A stretch of DNA of 64,000 nt from Hypoxylon rubiginosum. Taxonomy: Eukaryota; Ascomycota; Sordariomycetes; Xylariales; Hypoxylaceae. The position numbers and the translations under genes were made by a program. Within the stretch, counting starts at the first letter, position 1; every line of letters begins with the position of its first letter. The notes beneath the pieces were generated by a model. The model was given only the letters and a program-made list of their open reading frames with translations, had not been told where the DNA came from and ran no database searches. Below, piece after piece: positions 10,892 through 23,883 of the stretch. The DNA lies in contig CADCXA010000006.1 in the NCBI GenBank assembly GCA_902806565.1, positions 2,232,001 through 2,296,000 on the forward strand, given 5' to 3'.

Positions 10892-13800
10892 ATGGCTACT
10901 ACGACAGTCACCACCACGGCTGTGCCCGTCAAGCACCAGGTCGTGGACAGGCTACCAAAGAAGTTCAAGCAGATCAAGTTCGGTATCCAGTCGAACCAAG
11001 ACATTGTCAACCAAGCTGTCATAGAGGTTTCCGATCGAACCATGTACGATATCGACAGAGGCAGAGAGCCAACATCCAACGGTATACTTGACAAGCGCCT
11101 GGTTAGCCATCATAACTCCTCTTTCGTCATCAAATTCAGGCCATGCGCTAATATTCCCATATCTAGGGAATTTCAAGCAAGACTGGCACTTGTTCGACTT
11201 GTGGCCTGCGATTACAAGACTGCGTCGGTCACTGGGGCCACGTTCGATTACCGCTACCTGCCTTCCATGTTGGCTACATCAAATTCACCGTTACGATTTT
11301 ACAGGATATATGCAAGGACTGTTCGCGAGTCCTATTGACCGAGTCGGATCGACGGATGTACCTCAAGGAGCTGAGACGACCTTTCATTGACAACATGCGA
11401 AGAGTTGCTGTCTGCAAGAAGATCAATGAACAGTGCAGGAAGACTAAAAATTGCCCCTACTGCGGTGCCGTTAATGGTCAGATTAGGAAGGTTGGAGCTC
11501 TCAAAATCGTTCACGACAAGTTCGTCGCCTACAACAAGTCGACTTCGCAAAAGAAACAGCCGCCGCCTAGCAAGATCGAGTTCGATAACTCCTTTATCGA
11601 GGCAAAGAAGTATGTCCACGACCTTGATAAGCATCTAAGAAAGGCTTTTGAAGACTTGAACCCACTTAGGGTTCTGAATCTGTTCAAACAGATTAGTCCT
11701 TCTGACTGCGAGTTGCTTGGACTCGATCCCTCCGAAGGACGGCCAGAAATGTTCCTGTGGCAATATGTTCCCGCGCCGCCTGTGTGCATTCGACCATCGG
11801 TCGCTCAAGAAGGCGCGAGTAACGAAGATGATTTGACTACTCGCCTGGGAGATATAGTCTGGGCGAGCGGCCTCATACGTGCCGCGCTGGAAAAGGGCAC
11901 GGCTCTCCAAACCATCATGGAACAGTGGGAATACCTCCAACTACAGATTGCGGTCTATGTCAACAGCGATGTTCCAGGACTGAAGAACAGCGAGATCAAG
12001 GCAACACGGGGTGTCTGTCAGCGCTTGAAGGGCAAGCAAGGACGTTTCCGTGGCAATTTGTCCGGAAAGCGTGTAGACTTCTCTGGCCGAACAGTCATCT
12101 CGCCTGACCCGAACTTAGCTATTAACGAGGTTGCCGTACCAGAGCTCGTTGCCAAGAACCTCACCTACCCGGAAAGAGTCCAGAAACAAAACATCGACAA
12201 GTTAAAGCAATGCATAGCGAATGGTCCCAACGTGTGGCCAGGGGCTCAGGCCGTCTTGAAGCAGGAGGGCGATAATTCGTTTAAGGTCTCTCTACGATTC
12301 GCGAACAGAGATCAAGTTATTAATGATCTCAAAATTGGAGACGTAGTGGAACGCCATCTCGAGGATAACGACATCGTCCTCTTCAATCGTCAGCCGTCGC
12401 TGCACAAGCTCAGTATCATGAGCCATTTTGCAAAAATCAGACCATGGAGAACCTTTCGTCTGAACGAATGTGTTTGCGGACCTTACAACGCTGATTTCGA
12501 CGGAGACGAGATGAATCTCCATGTGCCTCAGACAGAAGAAGCCCGCGCTGAAGCTATGATTCTCATGGGCGTCAAATATAACCTGGCGACCCCAAAGAAC
12601 GGAGAACCTATCATCGCAGCGACACAAGATTTTATTACGGCTGCGTACCTGCTCAGCAGTAAAGATAACTTCTACGATCGCAGGACGTTCACCTACATTG
12701 TCCAGCAGATGATGGACGGTGTAACCCATCTCGATCTCCCGCCTCCCGCGATCCTTGCTCCAAAGCGCCTTTGGACCGGGAAGCAAGTATTCAGCTTGCT
12801 TATGCGACCAAATAAGGCTTCGCCAGTCAAGATTAATCTTGACGCCAAATGTAGAGAATACGTGGACCCGGACCCACCTGAGCCAGGGCACAAACCGAGA
12901 GCGCCGGATATGTGTCCGAATGATGGATGGCTTGTGGTTCGAAACTCCGAGGTCATGTGCGGCAGGATGGACAAGTCGACTGTGGGATCTGGCAAGAAAG
13001 AATCCATATTCTATGTGATCCTGAGAGACTTTGGCCCCGATGCGGCGGTAACAGCAATGAATCGGCTAGCTAAGCTCTGCGCGCGAGTACTGACCAATCG
13101 AGGCTTCTCTATTGGCATTGGCGATGTCTTCCCCACGGCTACCCTCACTGAAAAGAAGCAGGCACTCGTGGCTGCAGCATATGAGAAGTCAGACGAGTTG
13201 ATTCGGCAATTCAACGAGAAGAAGCTGGAGAAATCTGCTGGATGTAACATGGAAGAGACCTTAGAAGGCAAGATCTCGGGTACTCTAAGCAAGGTCCGTC
13301 AAGAGGCAGGAGATTACTGTATCGAAACGCTGAGCAAAAACAATGCTCCCTGGGTGATGGCATCGTCCGGATCCAAAGGCTCGACTATTAACGTCGCCCA
13401 GATGATTGCTGTCGTGGGGCAGCAGATCATCGGAGGACAGCGTGTGACAGATGGTTTCCAAGATCGAACTCTCCCGCATTTTCATAAGAATGTTCGTCAA
13501 GCTCCTGCCAAGGGCTTCGTCCGGAACAGCTTCTACACTGGCCTAGTTCCAACCGAATTCCTATTCCACGCTATCTCTGGAAGAGAAGGTCTAGTCGATA
13601 CAGCTGTCAAAACTGCAGAAACCGGATACATGTCCCGTCGTTTGATGAAATCGCTGGAGGACTTATCAACCCAATACGACGATACAGTCAGAACGTCTAG
13701 TGGAGGTGTTGTACAGTTCCAATTCGGTGCTGACAAGCTAGATCCTGTGGACATGGAAGGTAAAAACGTCCCGGTCAATTTTGCAAGGACTTGGTCCCAT

Positions 13801-15402
13801 GCCGAAAATCTCACTTGGAACAACTCCGATGCAGCACTACTGCCGTTCGAAATGCTGGAAATCTGCGATAAGATTCTTGAGAAGGAACGCGAACAGTATC
13901 CAAGACGCGGGCTGCTAGGGGAATCTTTACAATACAGGGATGACAGGCTAGAAGCTACCGACGAGCACGAACGCGCTCGAGATTTCGTCGACACCGTACA
14001 CAAGCACGTGGCAGGCTTAGCAGAGAAGCTGTCTGAATTCCGGACAGCTGCAGGTCTCCCTAGCATGCTTACCAAGCCTCGAGGCGATTTAGCTAAGATC
14101 CAAAGGAAAGAAAAGGGGACAGTGCCGAGGCTTGCATCTGAGAGAGTAGCAAAAGTTTCCGAGCGCACGCTGAGACAGTTCATTGCGTTGTGTCTCGAGA
14201 AATACTCTAGAGCGCGCGTAGAACCAGGGCATGCGGTCGGAGCCGTCGGCGCACAATCAATCGGCGAACCAGGCACGCAGATGACACTGAAGACTTTCCA
14301 TTTCGCAGGTGTCGCAGGAATGAGCATTACGCAGGGTGTACCACGTATTAAGGAAATCATCAACGCTTCCAAACTAATCAGCACTCCGATCATCACGTGT
14401 CCCCTGGAGAATACTAAGTCGAAGGAAGGAGCGCGACTCGTCAGAAGCAGTATTGAGAAGACTTACATCGAAGACGTTCTCCGTTTTGCCGACGATGAGT
14501 TTGACCAGGATAGGGCGTACATAACACTTCACATCGACACGGAAGTTGTTGGAAAAATGCAGCTTGGCATCGGCCTTAACGACATTGCAAACGCCATCGT
14601 CAAACAAAAAAAGTTGAAGGTACTGAGCACCGATATTCACGTCTTCAAACAAGATGCGTCAATCGAGATTACCGTGAAGCCCCCAGATCAGGACCTGTCT
14701 GCCGCCAGACGGGCACTAAGAAGCAAGGCTGCAATTGCAGAGGCCATGGCGGATGTACTATCTCGCGTGAATCATCTCAAACGCGTACTGCCATCCGTCC
14801 CAATCTCCGGGTACCCGGATGCTAACCGTGCCGTCGTTCGATACGAAGAGAATGAGAAGACCAAGAAGTGGGAATACTCTGTGGTTGTCGAGGGTTATGG
14901 TTTACAGCAATGCATAAACTCTGAAGGAGTCCGTGGCAAGGGGGTTCGCACAAACAGTGTCTTGGAGTGTCGTGACGTTCTCGGCATTGAAGCGGCGCGA
15001 ACTACTATTGCTGAAGAAATTACGAGTGTCATGGGGGATATGGGTATCGATTTCAGACACATGGACTTGTTGGCCGACGTCATGACATACAAGGGCGAAA
15101 TTCTCGGCATCACTCGTTTCGGTCTGTCCAAGATGCGCGACAGCGTGCTGCAGCTAGCATCCTTCGAAAAGACGGCCGACCACCTCTTCGACGCGGCAGC
15201 CGGCATGAAATCCGATCGCATCGAAGGTGTCAGCGAAAAGATCATCATGGGACAGACCATGTCGGTCGGCACCGGCGCGTTCCAGATGGTACGCTACTTG
15301 AACCTCGAGCACAAGCATTTCAAGAGACTTCCTACCGTCTTCGAGGATACATGGGCGGACGAAGACTCACTCCGTAAGGGGAAGAAGCGGGCGAGGATAT
15401 AG
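10892..15402 (+). CDS. RPC1: DNA-directed RNA polymerase III largest subunit
   Basis: Two exons, 10892-11101 and 11167-15402, joined over a 65 nt intron (donor GTTAGC, acceptor CTAG), encode 1481 aa; yeast Rpc160 is about 1460 aa. It is the catalytic subunit of the nuclear enzyme that transcribes tRNA, 5S and U6 genes. The N-terminal zinc region reads CSTCG...CVGHWGH, followed by FHVGY and the second zinc pair (CKDC, CPYCG). The RNA-binding loop appears as GKRVDFSGRTVISPDP. The active-site magnesium motif NADFDGDEM lies at about residues 511-519 with Asp513, 515 and 517. The trigger-loop/bridge-helix region reads GEPGTQMTLKTFHFAG, and the jaw and C-terminal region end in basic KGKKRARI. The sequence MSITQGVPRIKEIINASK agrees with the pol III rather than the pol I or II paralogue. 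No CTD heptads are present, as expected. The ATG at 10892 has a good context. Confidence 0.97.
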
Positions 15403-17116
15403 CGGGCCTTGCCAAGGGTGGTTAGAATCAACGAGCATGAAAAGTTGGCACATAACAGGACGGTGTATATAAGGTAGAGAGAGGCCTTCTGTGTTTATTT
15501 TGCTATTTTGCGTGCCTATTTGGACGTCTCTTCACGCAGATTGTTGGTGGCAAAAGGAGTTATGAACGTGCAGTGTTCAACCTACGGATCTAGTTACCTC
15601 GGATCGTAGTTACGGATCGTAGTCGGTAGCGCGTCTTCCCCTTTTCAGTCGAGTCGGGAAGACACCGACGGGTCCTGTAACATAGGCGTCGAAGAATAAA
15701 TTCTTCAAGAATATCGTGCTCGTTCGTCAAGGAGTTCGATAGGATATGTCTCGGTATGCTGCCTTCCGTGATAGGTCGATAGGTGCTGCCTTGTTGGCAA
15801 GAAAGGCCATGATCATAGCATTCTACTGCCTGGAAGGCAGATACTAGTCTTGGTAGGTAGATCTATGAGTCAAGTGGTCACATATGACCAAGCCAATTAA
15901 GCTATCAAACTTCCACACGTCTACCTGCTTGATAAATCCACGCGCAGACAGACAAAACCTAGGAAGGTAGGTACCTATGTAAAGTTGAGTCATAGGCTGC
16001 TACAGTCGTGGCGAGGAATTAGTCGCCACGGGGCAATGGGGGACATATTTACCTTCTAATTGGTAAGAACTTATAATAACCAAATTTGTGTATGTGTTGG
16101 TAGGTATATACCTGTTTCCTACGTACGTAAATAGATATCTAACGTACGTAGGGTTAGGGTTACTTTAAGTGACGAACTCGCAAATGATGAATACCTACCT
16201 AGGTAACTTCTTACCTTGAAACTCGGAAGAAACTCGAAGAGCCTGGACTCTGACGATGGTTAATGGATCCAAAAGAAGAAAGGTCTAACGCCTGAAGATG
16301 CGTCACAGTTATATAAAATTTCGATCTCACCCTCTTTTGTGAGATAGAACAATGATGAAACTGGGTGGCTCCGGTCACTTGAGCGAGTCTTCTTTGCGCC
16401 ATCAGGGTGTCATGGCCTATGGGAAGACCTTAACCTAGTAGCCAGCTAGAATATGTATGGACTAGCAGTCAGGATAAATAGAGGACACATATAGGGTTCA
16501 GGGGGCTTAGTGCGAGATAAGCATATTCTCCCAATACAATGTATATAGGAGAGACGCGCTATTGGGGAAAGAATTCTTCCTTCGTTCGGAGTCATACCGA
16601 TTAGATGTCGGCACACTGGTACCGCACCACGAAGAGTACTATAAAATCATTCAGACAGGTATACTGTTACCCCTATTCGAGGCAAACTGTGAGGCTATCG
16701 TTGTTATTGCCCGGGTAGCTCGATTTGAGATACGTACCTAACTGTGGCCTATACCAAGGCTTAGTCGAGGAGAGCCCCTAAAGATTCTTCTTCGTTACCG
16801 GGGATGGATTGAGGTGTCTTGTTCTTGCATTCCCTAATAGAGCCTCGCTCTCGTCAGATCGAATTCGTCCTAAGCGGCTCGCAACATGTCCTATCTTTCT
16901 CTCGGGCCACAGGTCCACCGATTATAAGTTATTGGTTGCTGTTTCTTGTTCCTAACTCTTGGTGGCGTCTAGCTGATTGATCTCAGGTGTCGTAATCGGA
17001 ACGGTCGTTGCGGAACATTCGGCAGTATCGATTGTTGTCACCCTCCCATGGCCCAAATACTCCTATCCAGCTAACCTTCTAGACCTTCTCTTTCTCCCTA
17101 ACTCTTGCTGTGCCGT

Positions 17117-17800
17117 TTAAGCACATGTACTGCATGTCTCGGCTCTTTTCTCGATGGCGTCGACAGAATCTCTAGTATTGTCCCTCGAGGCATCCTCCTC
17201 TCCAGATGCGGAATCATTCTTCTTTGGCTTTTTCTTTCTCGACTCCTCAGTCATACCACCATCGTTCGATCTTTCTTTTGGTGCCCTATAACCATTGTCG
17301 ACCCCATGAAGTATTGCCACCAAGCAATCCAGTATTTATCACCTTCGTAGCTTTCTTCGGAGCTCGTTCCGGCGTGGCATAGCATGTGAGTGTCGTCCGG
17401 TGTTGGGCGTATGTCATGAGGTATCGTTTCACGTTGGTATCGAGTCCCTTTGCACGGGGCAGTCGAATCTATAGCGACCAGAAACCACAAACAGACTGGA
17501 AGCTTTGTCGACATATATAGGGGAGAAAATCTCTTCTACTCGGGGTTATCCCCCATCCCCGTCATATGATAGCTCAGGACCCAGTTTGACAGACACGGGC
17601 ACCCGCTGCAGCATGCCTGAATCATTGTACACTGCAGGCAGCAGAGACACGGAACACTGTATCCTCGCGGCAGATGTCTCGGTGCCGACACGCAGGCGTT
17701 CGAGGCGCTTCCCTTTGACTTGGGTAGGATTTCCCCAGAGGTTACGCACCTCCACCTGCTTCCTCCGGCACTTGTATTGCGGAAAAGGCGTGCATAACAA
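17117..17800 (-). pseudogene. Candidate decayed or unrecognised multi-exon gene with protein-like frames
   Basis: On the minus strand three consecutive frames look more protein-like than chance. First is an 84-codon frame (17800-17546) with a balanced composition (VSVKLGPELSYDGDGG at its end). Next is an 87-codon ATG frame (17514-17251) whose start resembles a signal peptide (MSTKLPVCLWFLVAIDS). Last is a frame ending at 17117 with a charged Lys/Glu/Asp/Ser-rich tail (EESRKKKPKKNDSASGEED). I could not join them with convincing splice sites in a single phase. It could be a small secreted-protein gene with unusual introns, or relics. I do not recognise the family. Confidence 0.22.
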
Positions 17801-20800
17801 TCAGCCATACGTCAACGGCGCAGACGCCTTCCCATAAAATTCGTTCTTTGGGGGTCTCTAGAATACGTTCCGGGCCGCCGGCTGCGAGTCCCGGTAAGCT
17901 ACTTTATCCATATAATTTCGGGCTTCTACACATGTACAGAATATGATAAATTACACATATAGCGGCTCTACGGACGTCTATCAAGATACCTGTTTGCGTA
18001 GGTACAACATATGCCATTGTTTCAGAGTGCTACATGTGCGGTGTATCCACGTTGCTACTGGCCAACTACGGTAGAAATCTATTGGATAGATACTTGCTCA
18101 GATAGTATATACATAAATTCTAGGTCCCATTTGTCGTGCTATATAATGACCTTGGCATATTCCTTATTCTTAGCGGAAAGGGTCGTTGATATTCTATGAC
18201 TACCTCCTATACAAATACAATACCTATGTACGATCCAAGCACGTAACTCAGGGGCTCTACTATAGAGCACCAACCTAACAGGTACATGTACCGATCAACG
18301 ATGCTTACCTATCAGCCAAGACTATAGCCATTATACGAACCTGTCGGGACCGGTGTCAGCATGCTTCTGTTCACTACCGAGCCCGAGCTGACTCAGAACG
18401 ATACCCGGGCATATAAACTGCGATGCCCGGTGGCTTTCATAGCGCTTAGGTGAGGTAATCGGCTGGATTTCCGTCGCATCATCTAGCAAACCAGGGAAAC
18501 TGTCGTTCCTGCATGCAAGATACGGGCCATAGGACGACAGATGTAAGCAGGACGCAACCCTCTCGGCAACCTTGGCGGGTTCCAAGGGCGTCTAGAAAGA
18601 CGCGGTCGGCGGTGTAAGACAGGAAAGTCTCCGAGAGGGCGAGGAATGCCTATTATCACTTAATCTAACGTTAGGAGCAACCCTTCCGGACGGGCCTCGC
18701 TCGATACACCGATCGGTGAGTCGGCATCACTCACCCGCGAGCGGATATTGTGGACGCCGACGACGACGCCTAGAACTATTATGCTTAATTCTTTAAGCCT
18801 CAGCGCGGTGGGATTGCGTAAGACACCTAATTAGCACTATCATACCCAGAGCTTGTTCTGAGGTCTTGTTAACGTTGATAGGTTTTATCGCGTCGAATCT
18901 AGCATCACCTCGTAGGTACCATCGCTAACAACACCATCATCTAGCGTAAACTAATCCATCGCTTAAGAATCCATATCGTTGGCGGCGAGCAGTCAGCAAT
19001 TAGTTTGGACTATTCTCTCATCAACGCCAACTGCCTAGCCGGAGACAGGAGTCGGGATGAGTAAGACACTTTCGCAGCAGCCCGGTACTGAGCCCGGGGA
19101 AGACTACCGCCGAACTACCCGATGATGCCGATGTATGTTACCAGCATTCCACAAGAAGGGCAATAGGGTAATTGACTAATTGTAACTAGGTAGCATTGAC
19201 TATGGTACTATCGAAGTGTCCCAGGAACATCTCTATGAACTATGAGCTGTCTCTGTGCTGGCATCGGCCATCGGTGAAAACTGGTGCATGCATCTAGCCC
19301 GGTGGAGTCCCCTCATATCTCTCCGGGAATGCCCTCGGCTTTCGTCCACGAAAGACCCACCAATTTTGGGGGTCCGAGGTGAGTCGTCCGCCTGAGTCCG
19401 GAGCCCGGCAGGTAAATAAACCTCCCGGGATTAGAACGAGAGTGCCGATCCCTTGATTACGTACCCACAACGCAAGGAATTCGGGAGTGTGTGGTTGCTC
19501 TAGGTATAAGAGAAAGATGGTACTTAAGTGGGCATATCTTGAAACTACGCGAGGGATCCCTTACCGCAGCAGTCGAGCAGTAGGATTCTCAAAATCCCGA
19601 AGGCGACGATGGGATTCCCGACTCTAGCACCATTTCCTAGTAATAGAGCGACTAGTGGGTTGCAAAAGCCGGGCTAGGCACCAATACCTCAGCCCTGCCG
19701 GTGGTCCTACGTCGCCGAGGTAGGATTCTTGGGCGACTCTGCACAACCTCGGCTAGGTTGAACCAACGCCTAGCGAGAAGATATCGAAGAATTTCACCGA
19801 AAGAAGCAGTAAGAGATTCATATTGCGCGATTTCAAGTCCTAGGATAATGTTATCGAATGCAAACAACACACCTATCTCCGTTTGATTCACTACCTAACG
19901 CAAGATAATTTCATATTCGCTAACGTTACTCTATCTTCAAGGGCGAATACCTACCCATACGGTATGACCAGTACTACTAATGATTCATTGCGAAAGGCTG
20001 AAGACTTCGCGTGACTGGATGACATAAATAGAATGCGGCGCGACCATCAGCAGCACGGCTAACCACGTCATATACGACTCATTCGGGTTGTAAAACCCGA
20101 AGCGGGAATCGGCAGTACGCCTAGCCACAGGGACTTCAGCTCCCGGAACATGTGGTTTTCGTCGAACACATCTGGACTCTCTTACCGCTTTCTGCCTATG
20201 CACGACATACTATGAGAGCACAATACGATCATGGCAACGGTGCGTTCCAAGCCACTTCTCGTGCCCTCGCACAGGACGCCGAATGTCATCAGCCTTTACG
20301 AAGTCCAGCGCATCGGGACCGGAGGCTCAACCCCGTGGGGTCCCCCTTCGCGTTCGGCTCTTCTTTGGAGAGGTAGCGAATAAGTCAGTTATCGGATCAA
20401 GTCGCACGGCAGCTGTACGAATCCACGGCGATTTTACGGGCTCACCCACCGGCCCCGAGTGAAAGTTGTCGCGTCTCGCGCTCATGGACCTCAACAAACC
20501 GTATTTGTCAGACGAGCGATGACGGACGCACTGCAGGACGGGTGCGTGCAGCGTCCCTTGCTTATCCCTTCAGTCGGAGTCCTGTCGGAAGAGTAGGTGG
20601 ACCCAAAAGGAGGTGGGTACGATTCTATCTAGGTATGCACATTCCAATGCTCTCTGAATCCCTACAGGCGCCACTTGCAACTCCTGGAGGAGGAATGTCT
20701 GCCGTGCGACGCGTCTGGTCTAAAATTCCGCGGTGCTTCTAAACTTCCAAGCTGTATCACGGAAGATCACAAGAACTCCAGACCGCGAGGATTTTCGAAC

Positions 20801-22404
20801 CGCTCCAATTTCTCGGAGACTAAAGAGATCGTGATGTTGCAGCGGGTTACCCGTCGGTGACATGAGGTAGGTATACGAGCTTTCTTGGAAGACGGAACGG
20901 AAAACTCACGAGACCCAAAACCAAGGCCAAGGCCAAGGGTCTTGCGTCTGCCCGTCGCGGCCCATCGATCGTCTCGTCGACTGCAAGACCGGAAGGGTGT
21001 GGATCTCCCATCTCCTTTCCCCGACCAAAGGGATAGGGGAATGGTGGGGAGGTGGGAAGCGCGGCTACGGCGTTGAGATTCCGACGCCTCGTACGTGCTC
21101 TATCTAAACCAAGGGACATCTTGGGCTCCGAATAAAGGCCCGGCCAATCTCGCGCTATCGCCCCCCCCCAAAGAAATGGGAATTACCCCAGCCGTGTGGC
21201 GTACGCCCCTCGAGACATGGATAAGATATATTCGCGGGAGCGGCTGGATGACTTTCCCCTTCGGGAGATTTGGCAGGCTCGGCTGCTTTGACACTTCATT
21301 CTTCTGTTCGAGTTGTATTAAGACACGATATCTGAACTCCCGCGCATTAAAGATCAGACAATTGTAATATCGATCTGCGGAATGTTTATTTATCGGTTGC
21401 TGCCTCTTTGTGGGATGTTCGGGTCTTTGTCTTCGGAGATCAACACGGAGTTTACGGCCGCAGCCTGACAGATTTCTCCAGCCACTCATATACGGGCAAC
21501 AACGCAGGATGTGCATTGACTTGTTGAGCCAAGTTGGTAACCCAAGCACGTCACACATCACACATGTAGGAGAGAAAGTCGTCGGCGACGGTGACGGTGG
21601 GTAATGGAGCAGGTAGATCGTACGAGGTGCAGCTCAGCTCGGCTCACCAGTGCACGGCAGAGGCTTGCCAGACAGCCAGACCGTTGGCGAGAGAGAGACC
21701 AACAGGGTTAGGTCGCCATGTTAGCTCGCACGGACTCGTATTTCCGAGCCAATAAAGACTGGTGGTGATGCAGATGACATAGTTGTCCAGAACATACCTA
21801 CTATGTATGTACATGTAGGTAGGTGGTCCAGACTGCCAGAGAGGTAATTGGAAGATGGAGGGAATTAAGCAAAAATTAAAACAAGGTGTTATGTTAATCG
21901 AATCGAAGTTGAGTTATCGAATACGATACGCACGTAAACATGGTAAACACTAGAGCAGCATTAATGAACCCTAACATGAATGAATATTCCCGAAGCACCT
22001 GGATGAGATGGATGAGGATGTGCCCTATCGTTTTCCTCCCAACCAGTCATACGCCAAAGTTTACGCTCGAGGAGTCAAGAGTCGGCAATCCTAAGGCTTA
22101 GACTTACATATAGGTATGACTTATCTACCTAGGTAAGTAGTAAGCCGCGAACTACCAAGAATAGAAACTGTAAAACTGCCCTACGAGAATGAACAACACA
22201 TTAAAGTAAAAGTTAGAATTGGATACCAGGACGCAAGGTCAGAGGTAGCCATAGCCAAGGCGACCCAAGAGTTTGGTAGCGCCGTACTATCGTTGGACTA
22301 GATTGCGAGTTAAAAGAATTAAAAGTGAGGTACCTAAAGTAAGGTACCTAAGGTTAGGTTGCCCGATTCGGCAAACTCCTTCACAAGATTCGCGGCAGAT
22401 AGGC

Positions 22405-22442
22405 GATAGCCAGATAGCCAGATAGCCAGATAGCCAGATAGA
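22405..22442. repeat. 8-bp tandem repeat (GATAGCCA)
   Basis: About 4.5 head-to-tail copies of an 8-bp unit, GATAGCCA, in the gene desert upstream of the Cmr1-type regulator. Confidence 0.9.
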
Positions 22443-23669
22443 CAGCATTACTCATCTTCTCTTCTCTTTTTCCTTCTCGCTCACACGCACTAGCATCTCA
22501 CTATCTCACTAACATCTTACCACTGCTGCACAGTCATTGCCTGTAAGGAATACGATACGGCAGTTACGGATGCCGATCAAATAATGAGCACTTATTATTA
22601 TCTATTCGCATTCGGTATGAAACAAGCTGTTGGTTATAAGGCCAGGTCGATCAGGGGGATTGTAACCAGCATACGCTCAGGTGAGGTACCTGTTACCTTG
22701 TTACTCGCTGTTGTTACTAAATTTGTCGATGAGCCTCAAGAGCTTCAGTGGATCTTGGTAGCGCGACGTCCCGCAACCTTTAACTCACTGTAGGTACGAA
22801 AATTGGTTACGAATAAGCCCACAAGTCTTGGTACGCGCTAATGGTTATTTTCTTTTTGGGGTGGCTTTTCTTGGGACGTGAGCTGCGTGGCTTGAGCCCT
22901 AAATCATTTCTTGGCGCCCCGTAAGAAAGAAAAAAAGGTCCTCGATAACCCCGAACTGCAGATAGAACGCTGGCGCTCATAAACACTCGAGGTAACAGAC
23001 TTACGTTCGTCGGCGTCGGCAGCCGTATCAACCCCGTATCAACGCCGGAGTTAATAATATTATTTGCTACAAACCTTGAGGATGATGACTGCTTCAGCTA
23101 TTGTTTCTATATGTCTAATCAGGTATACTAGGACTTTCATTGGTAGATTGGCGGGCTCGTACGTATAGAGGTATGTAATCACGAGGTAAGATCTGTTATC
23201 AATCAATCAATCTCCTACAGTCTGCCAAAGGCTACTGTAGAAATGTATGTAGAAATGTATGTAGAAAAGCTGAAAAGGTATTAGATATTACAATATGCAG
23301 GTACCTCTTCAATGTATCTTGCCAAGAACTAGCAGCACCCCACGGGGGGCCGGTATTAGTAAGGTCGCCCTGCTAGGGACCTTGTTAGGGACCTTGCCAA
23401 CTTGGCAGGGACTGCTAGGGAACTTGCTAGGATGGGCATCTCAGAGGCACCCTGGCAGCCTGGCTGCCTGGCACCGTACAAGGCCCCGTACAAATGGATT
23501 GGATAAGTTCGGCCCTAGACTTGCAGATCCTACTGCACGTCTCGGTACTAGGAAACCCTGCACCACGAGTTTATCTTACATGCGACCCTCCTATTACTAC
23601 CCTCCTTCGTGAGATTTCGTAAGGACGCACACAATTCAACCTCTCTCAGCCCAGCCTTTCCCGACTCAA

Positions 23670-23700
23670 CCAAACCGACCAAACCGACCAAACCGACCAA
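23670..23700. repeat. 9-bp tandem repeat (CCAAACCGA)
   Basis: About 3.4 copies of a 9-bp unit, CCAAACCGA, lying in a pyrimidine-rich segment that continues to 23.9 kb. Confidence 0.85.
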
Positions 23701-23778
23701 GCCTCGAACGTTCTTACCTCAACCGCACCTTTGCAGTTGTAGGAAGAACAATTCGTGGGTCCTATCCTTCTCTGCTTT

Positions 23779-23883
23779 CTGCTTCCCTGCTTCCCTGCTT
23801 CCCCTGCTTCCCCTGCTTCCCCTGCTGGCTTACACACCTTGCATCCATATCCATATCCATATCCACAACCACAACCACAACCT
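23779..23883. repeat. Compound microsatellite: CTGCTTCC(C), CCATAT, CCACAA
   Basis: Three adjoining short tandem arrays on a C/T-rich strand: about five copies of CTGCTTCC(C) at 23779-23826, then three of CCATAT and about three of CCACAA at 23844-23883. The frames across them encode only Pro/Ser/His/Tyr low-complexity peptides, so I do not call a gene. Confidence 0.85.

Noticed and set aside
12292..14396. Long minus-strand frames (199 and 287 codons) inside RPC1
   Set aside because: Antisense shadows of the conserved RPC1 coding sequence.
16149..16161. GGGTTAGGGTT, telomere-like
   Set aside because: Only about two TTAGGG units inside ordinary spacer; too short to be a telomere or a convincing interstitial array.
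21100..21561. A 153-codon minus-strand open frame
   Set aside because: Composition is unlike a folded protein, no motif is recognised, and there is no convincing start context; probably chance in GC-rich spacer.
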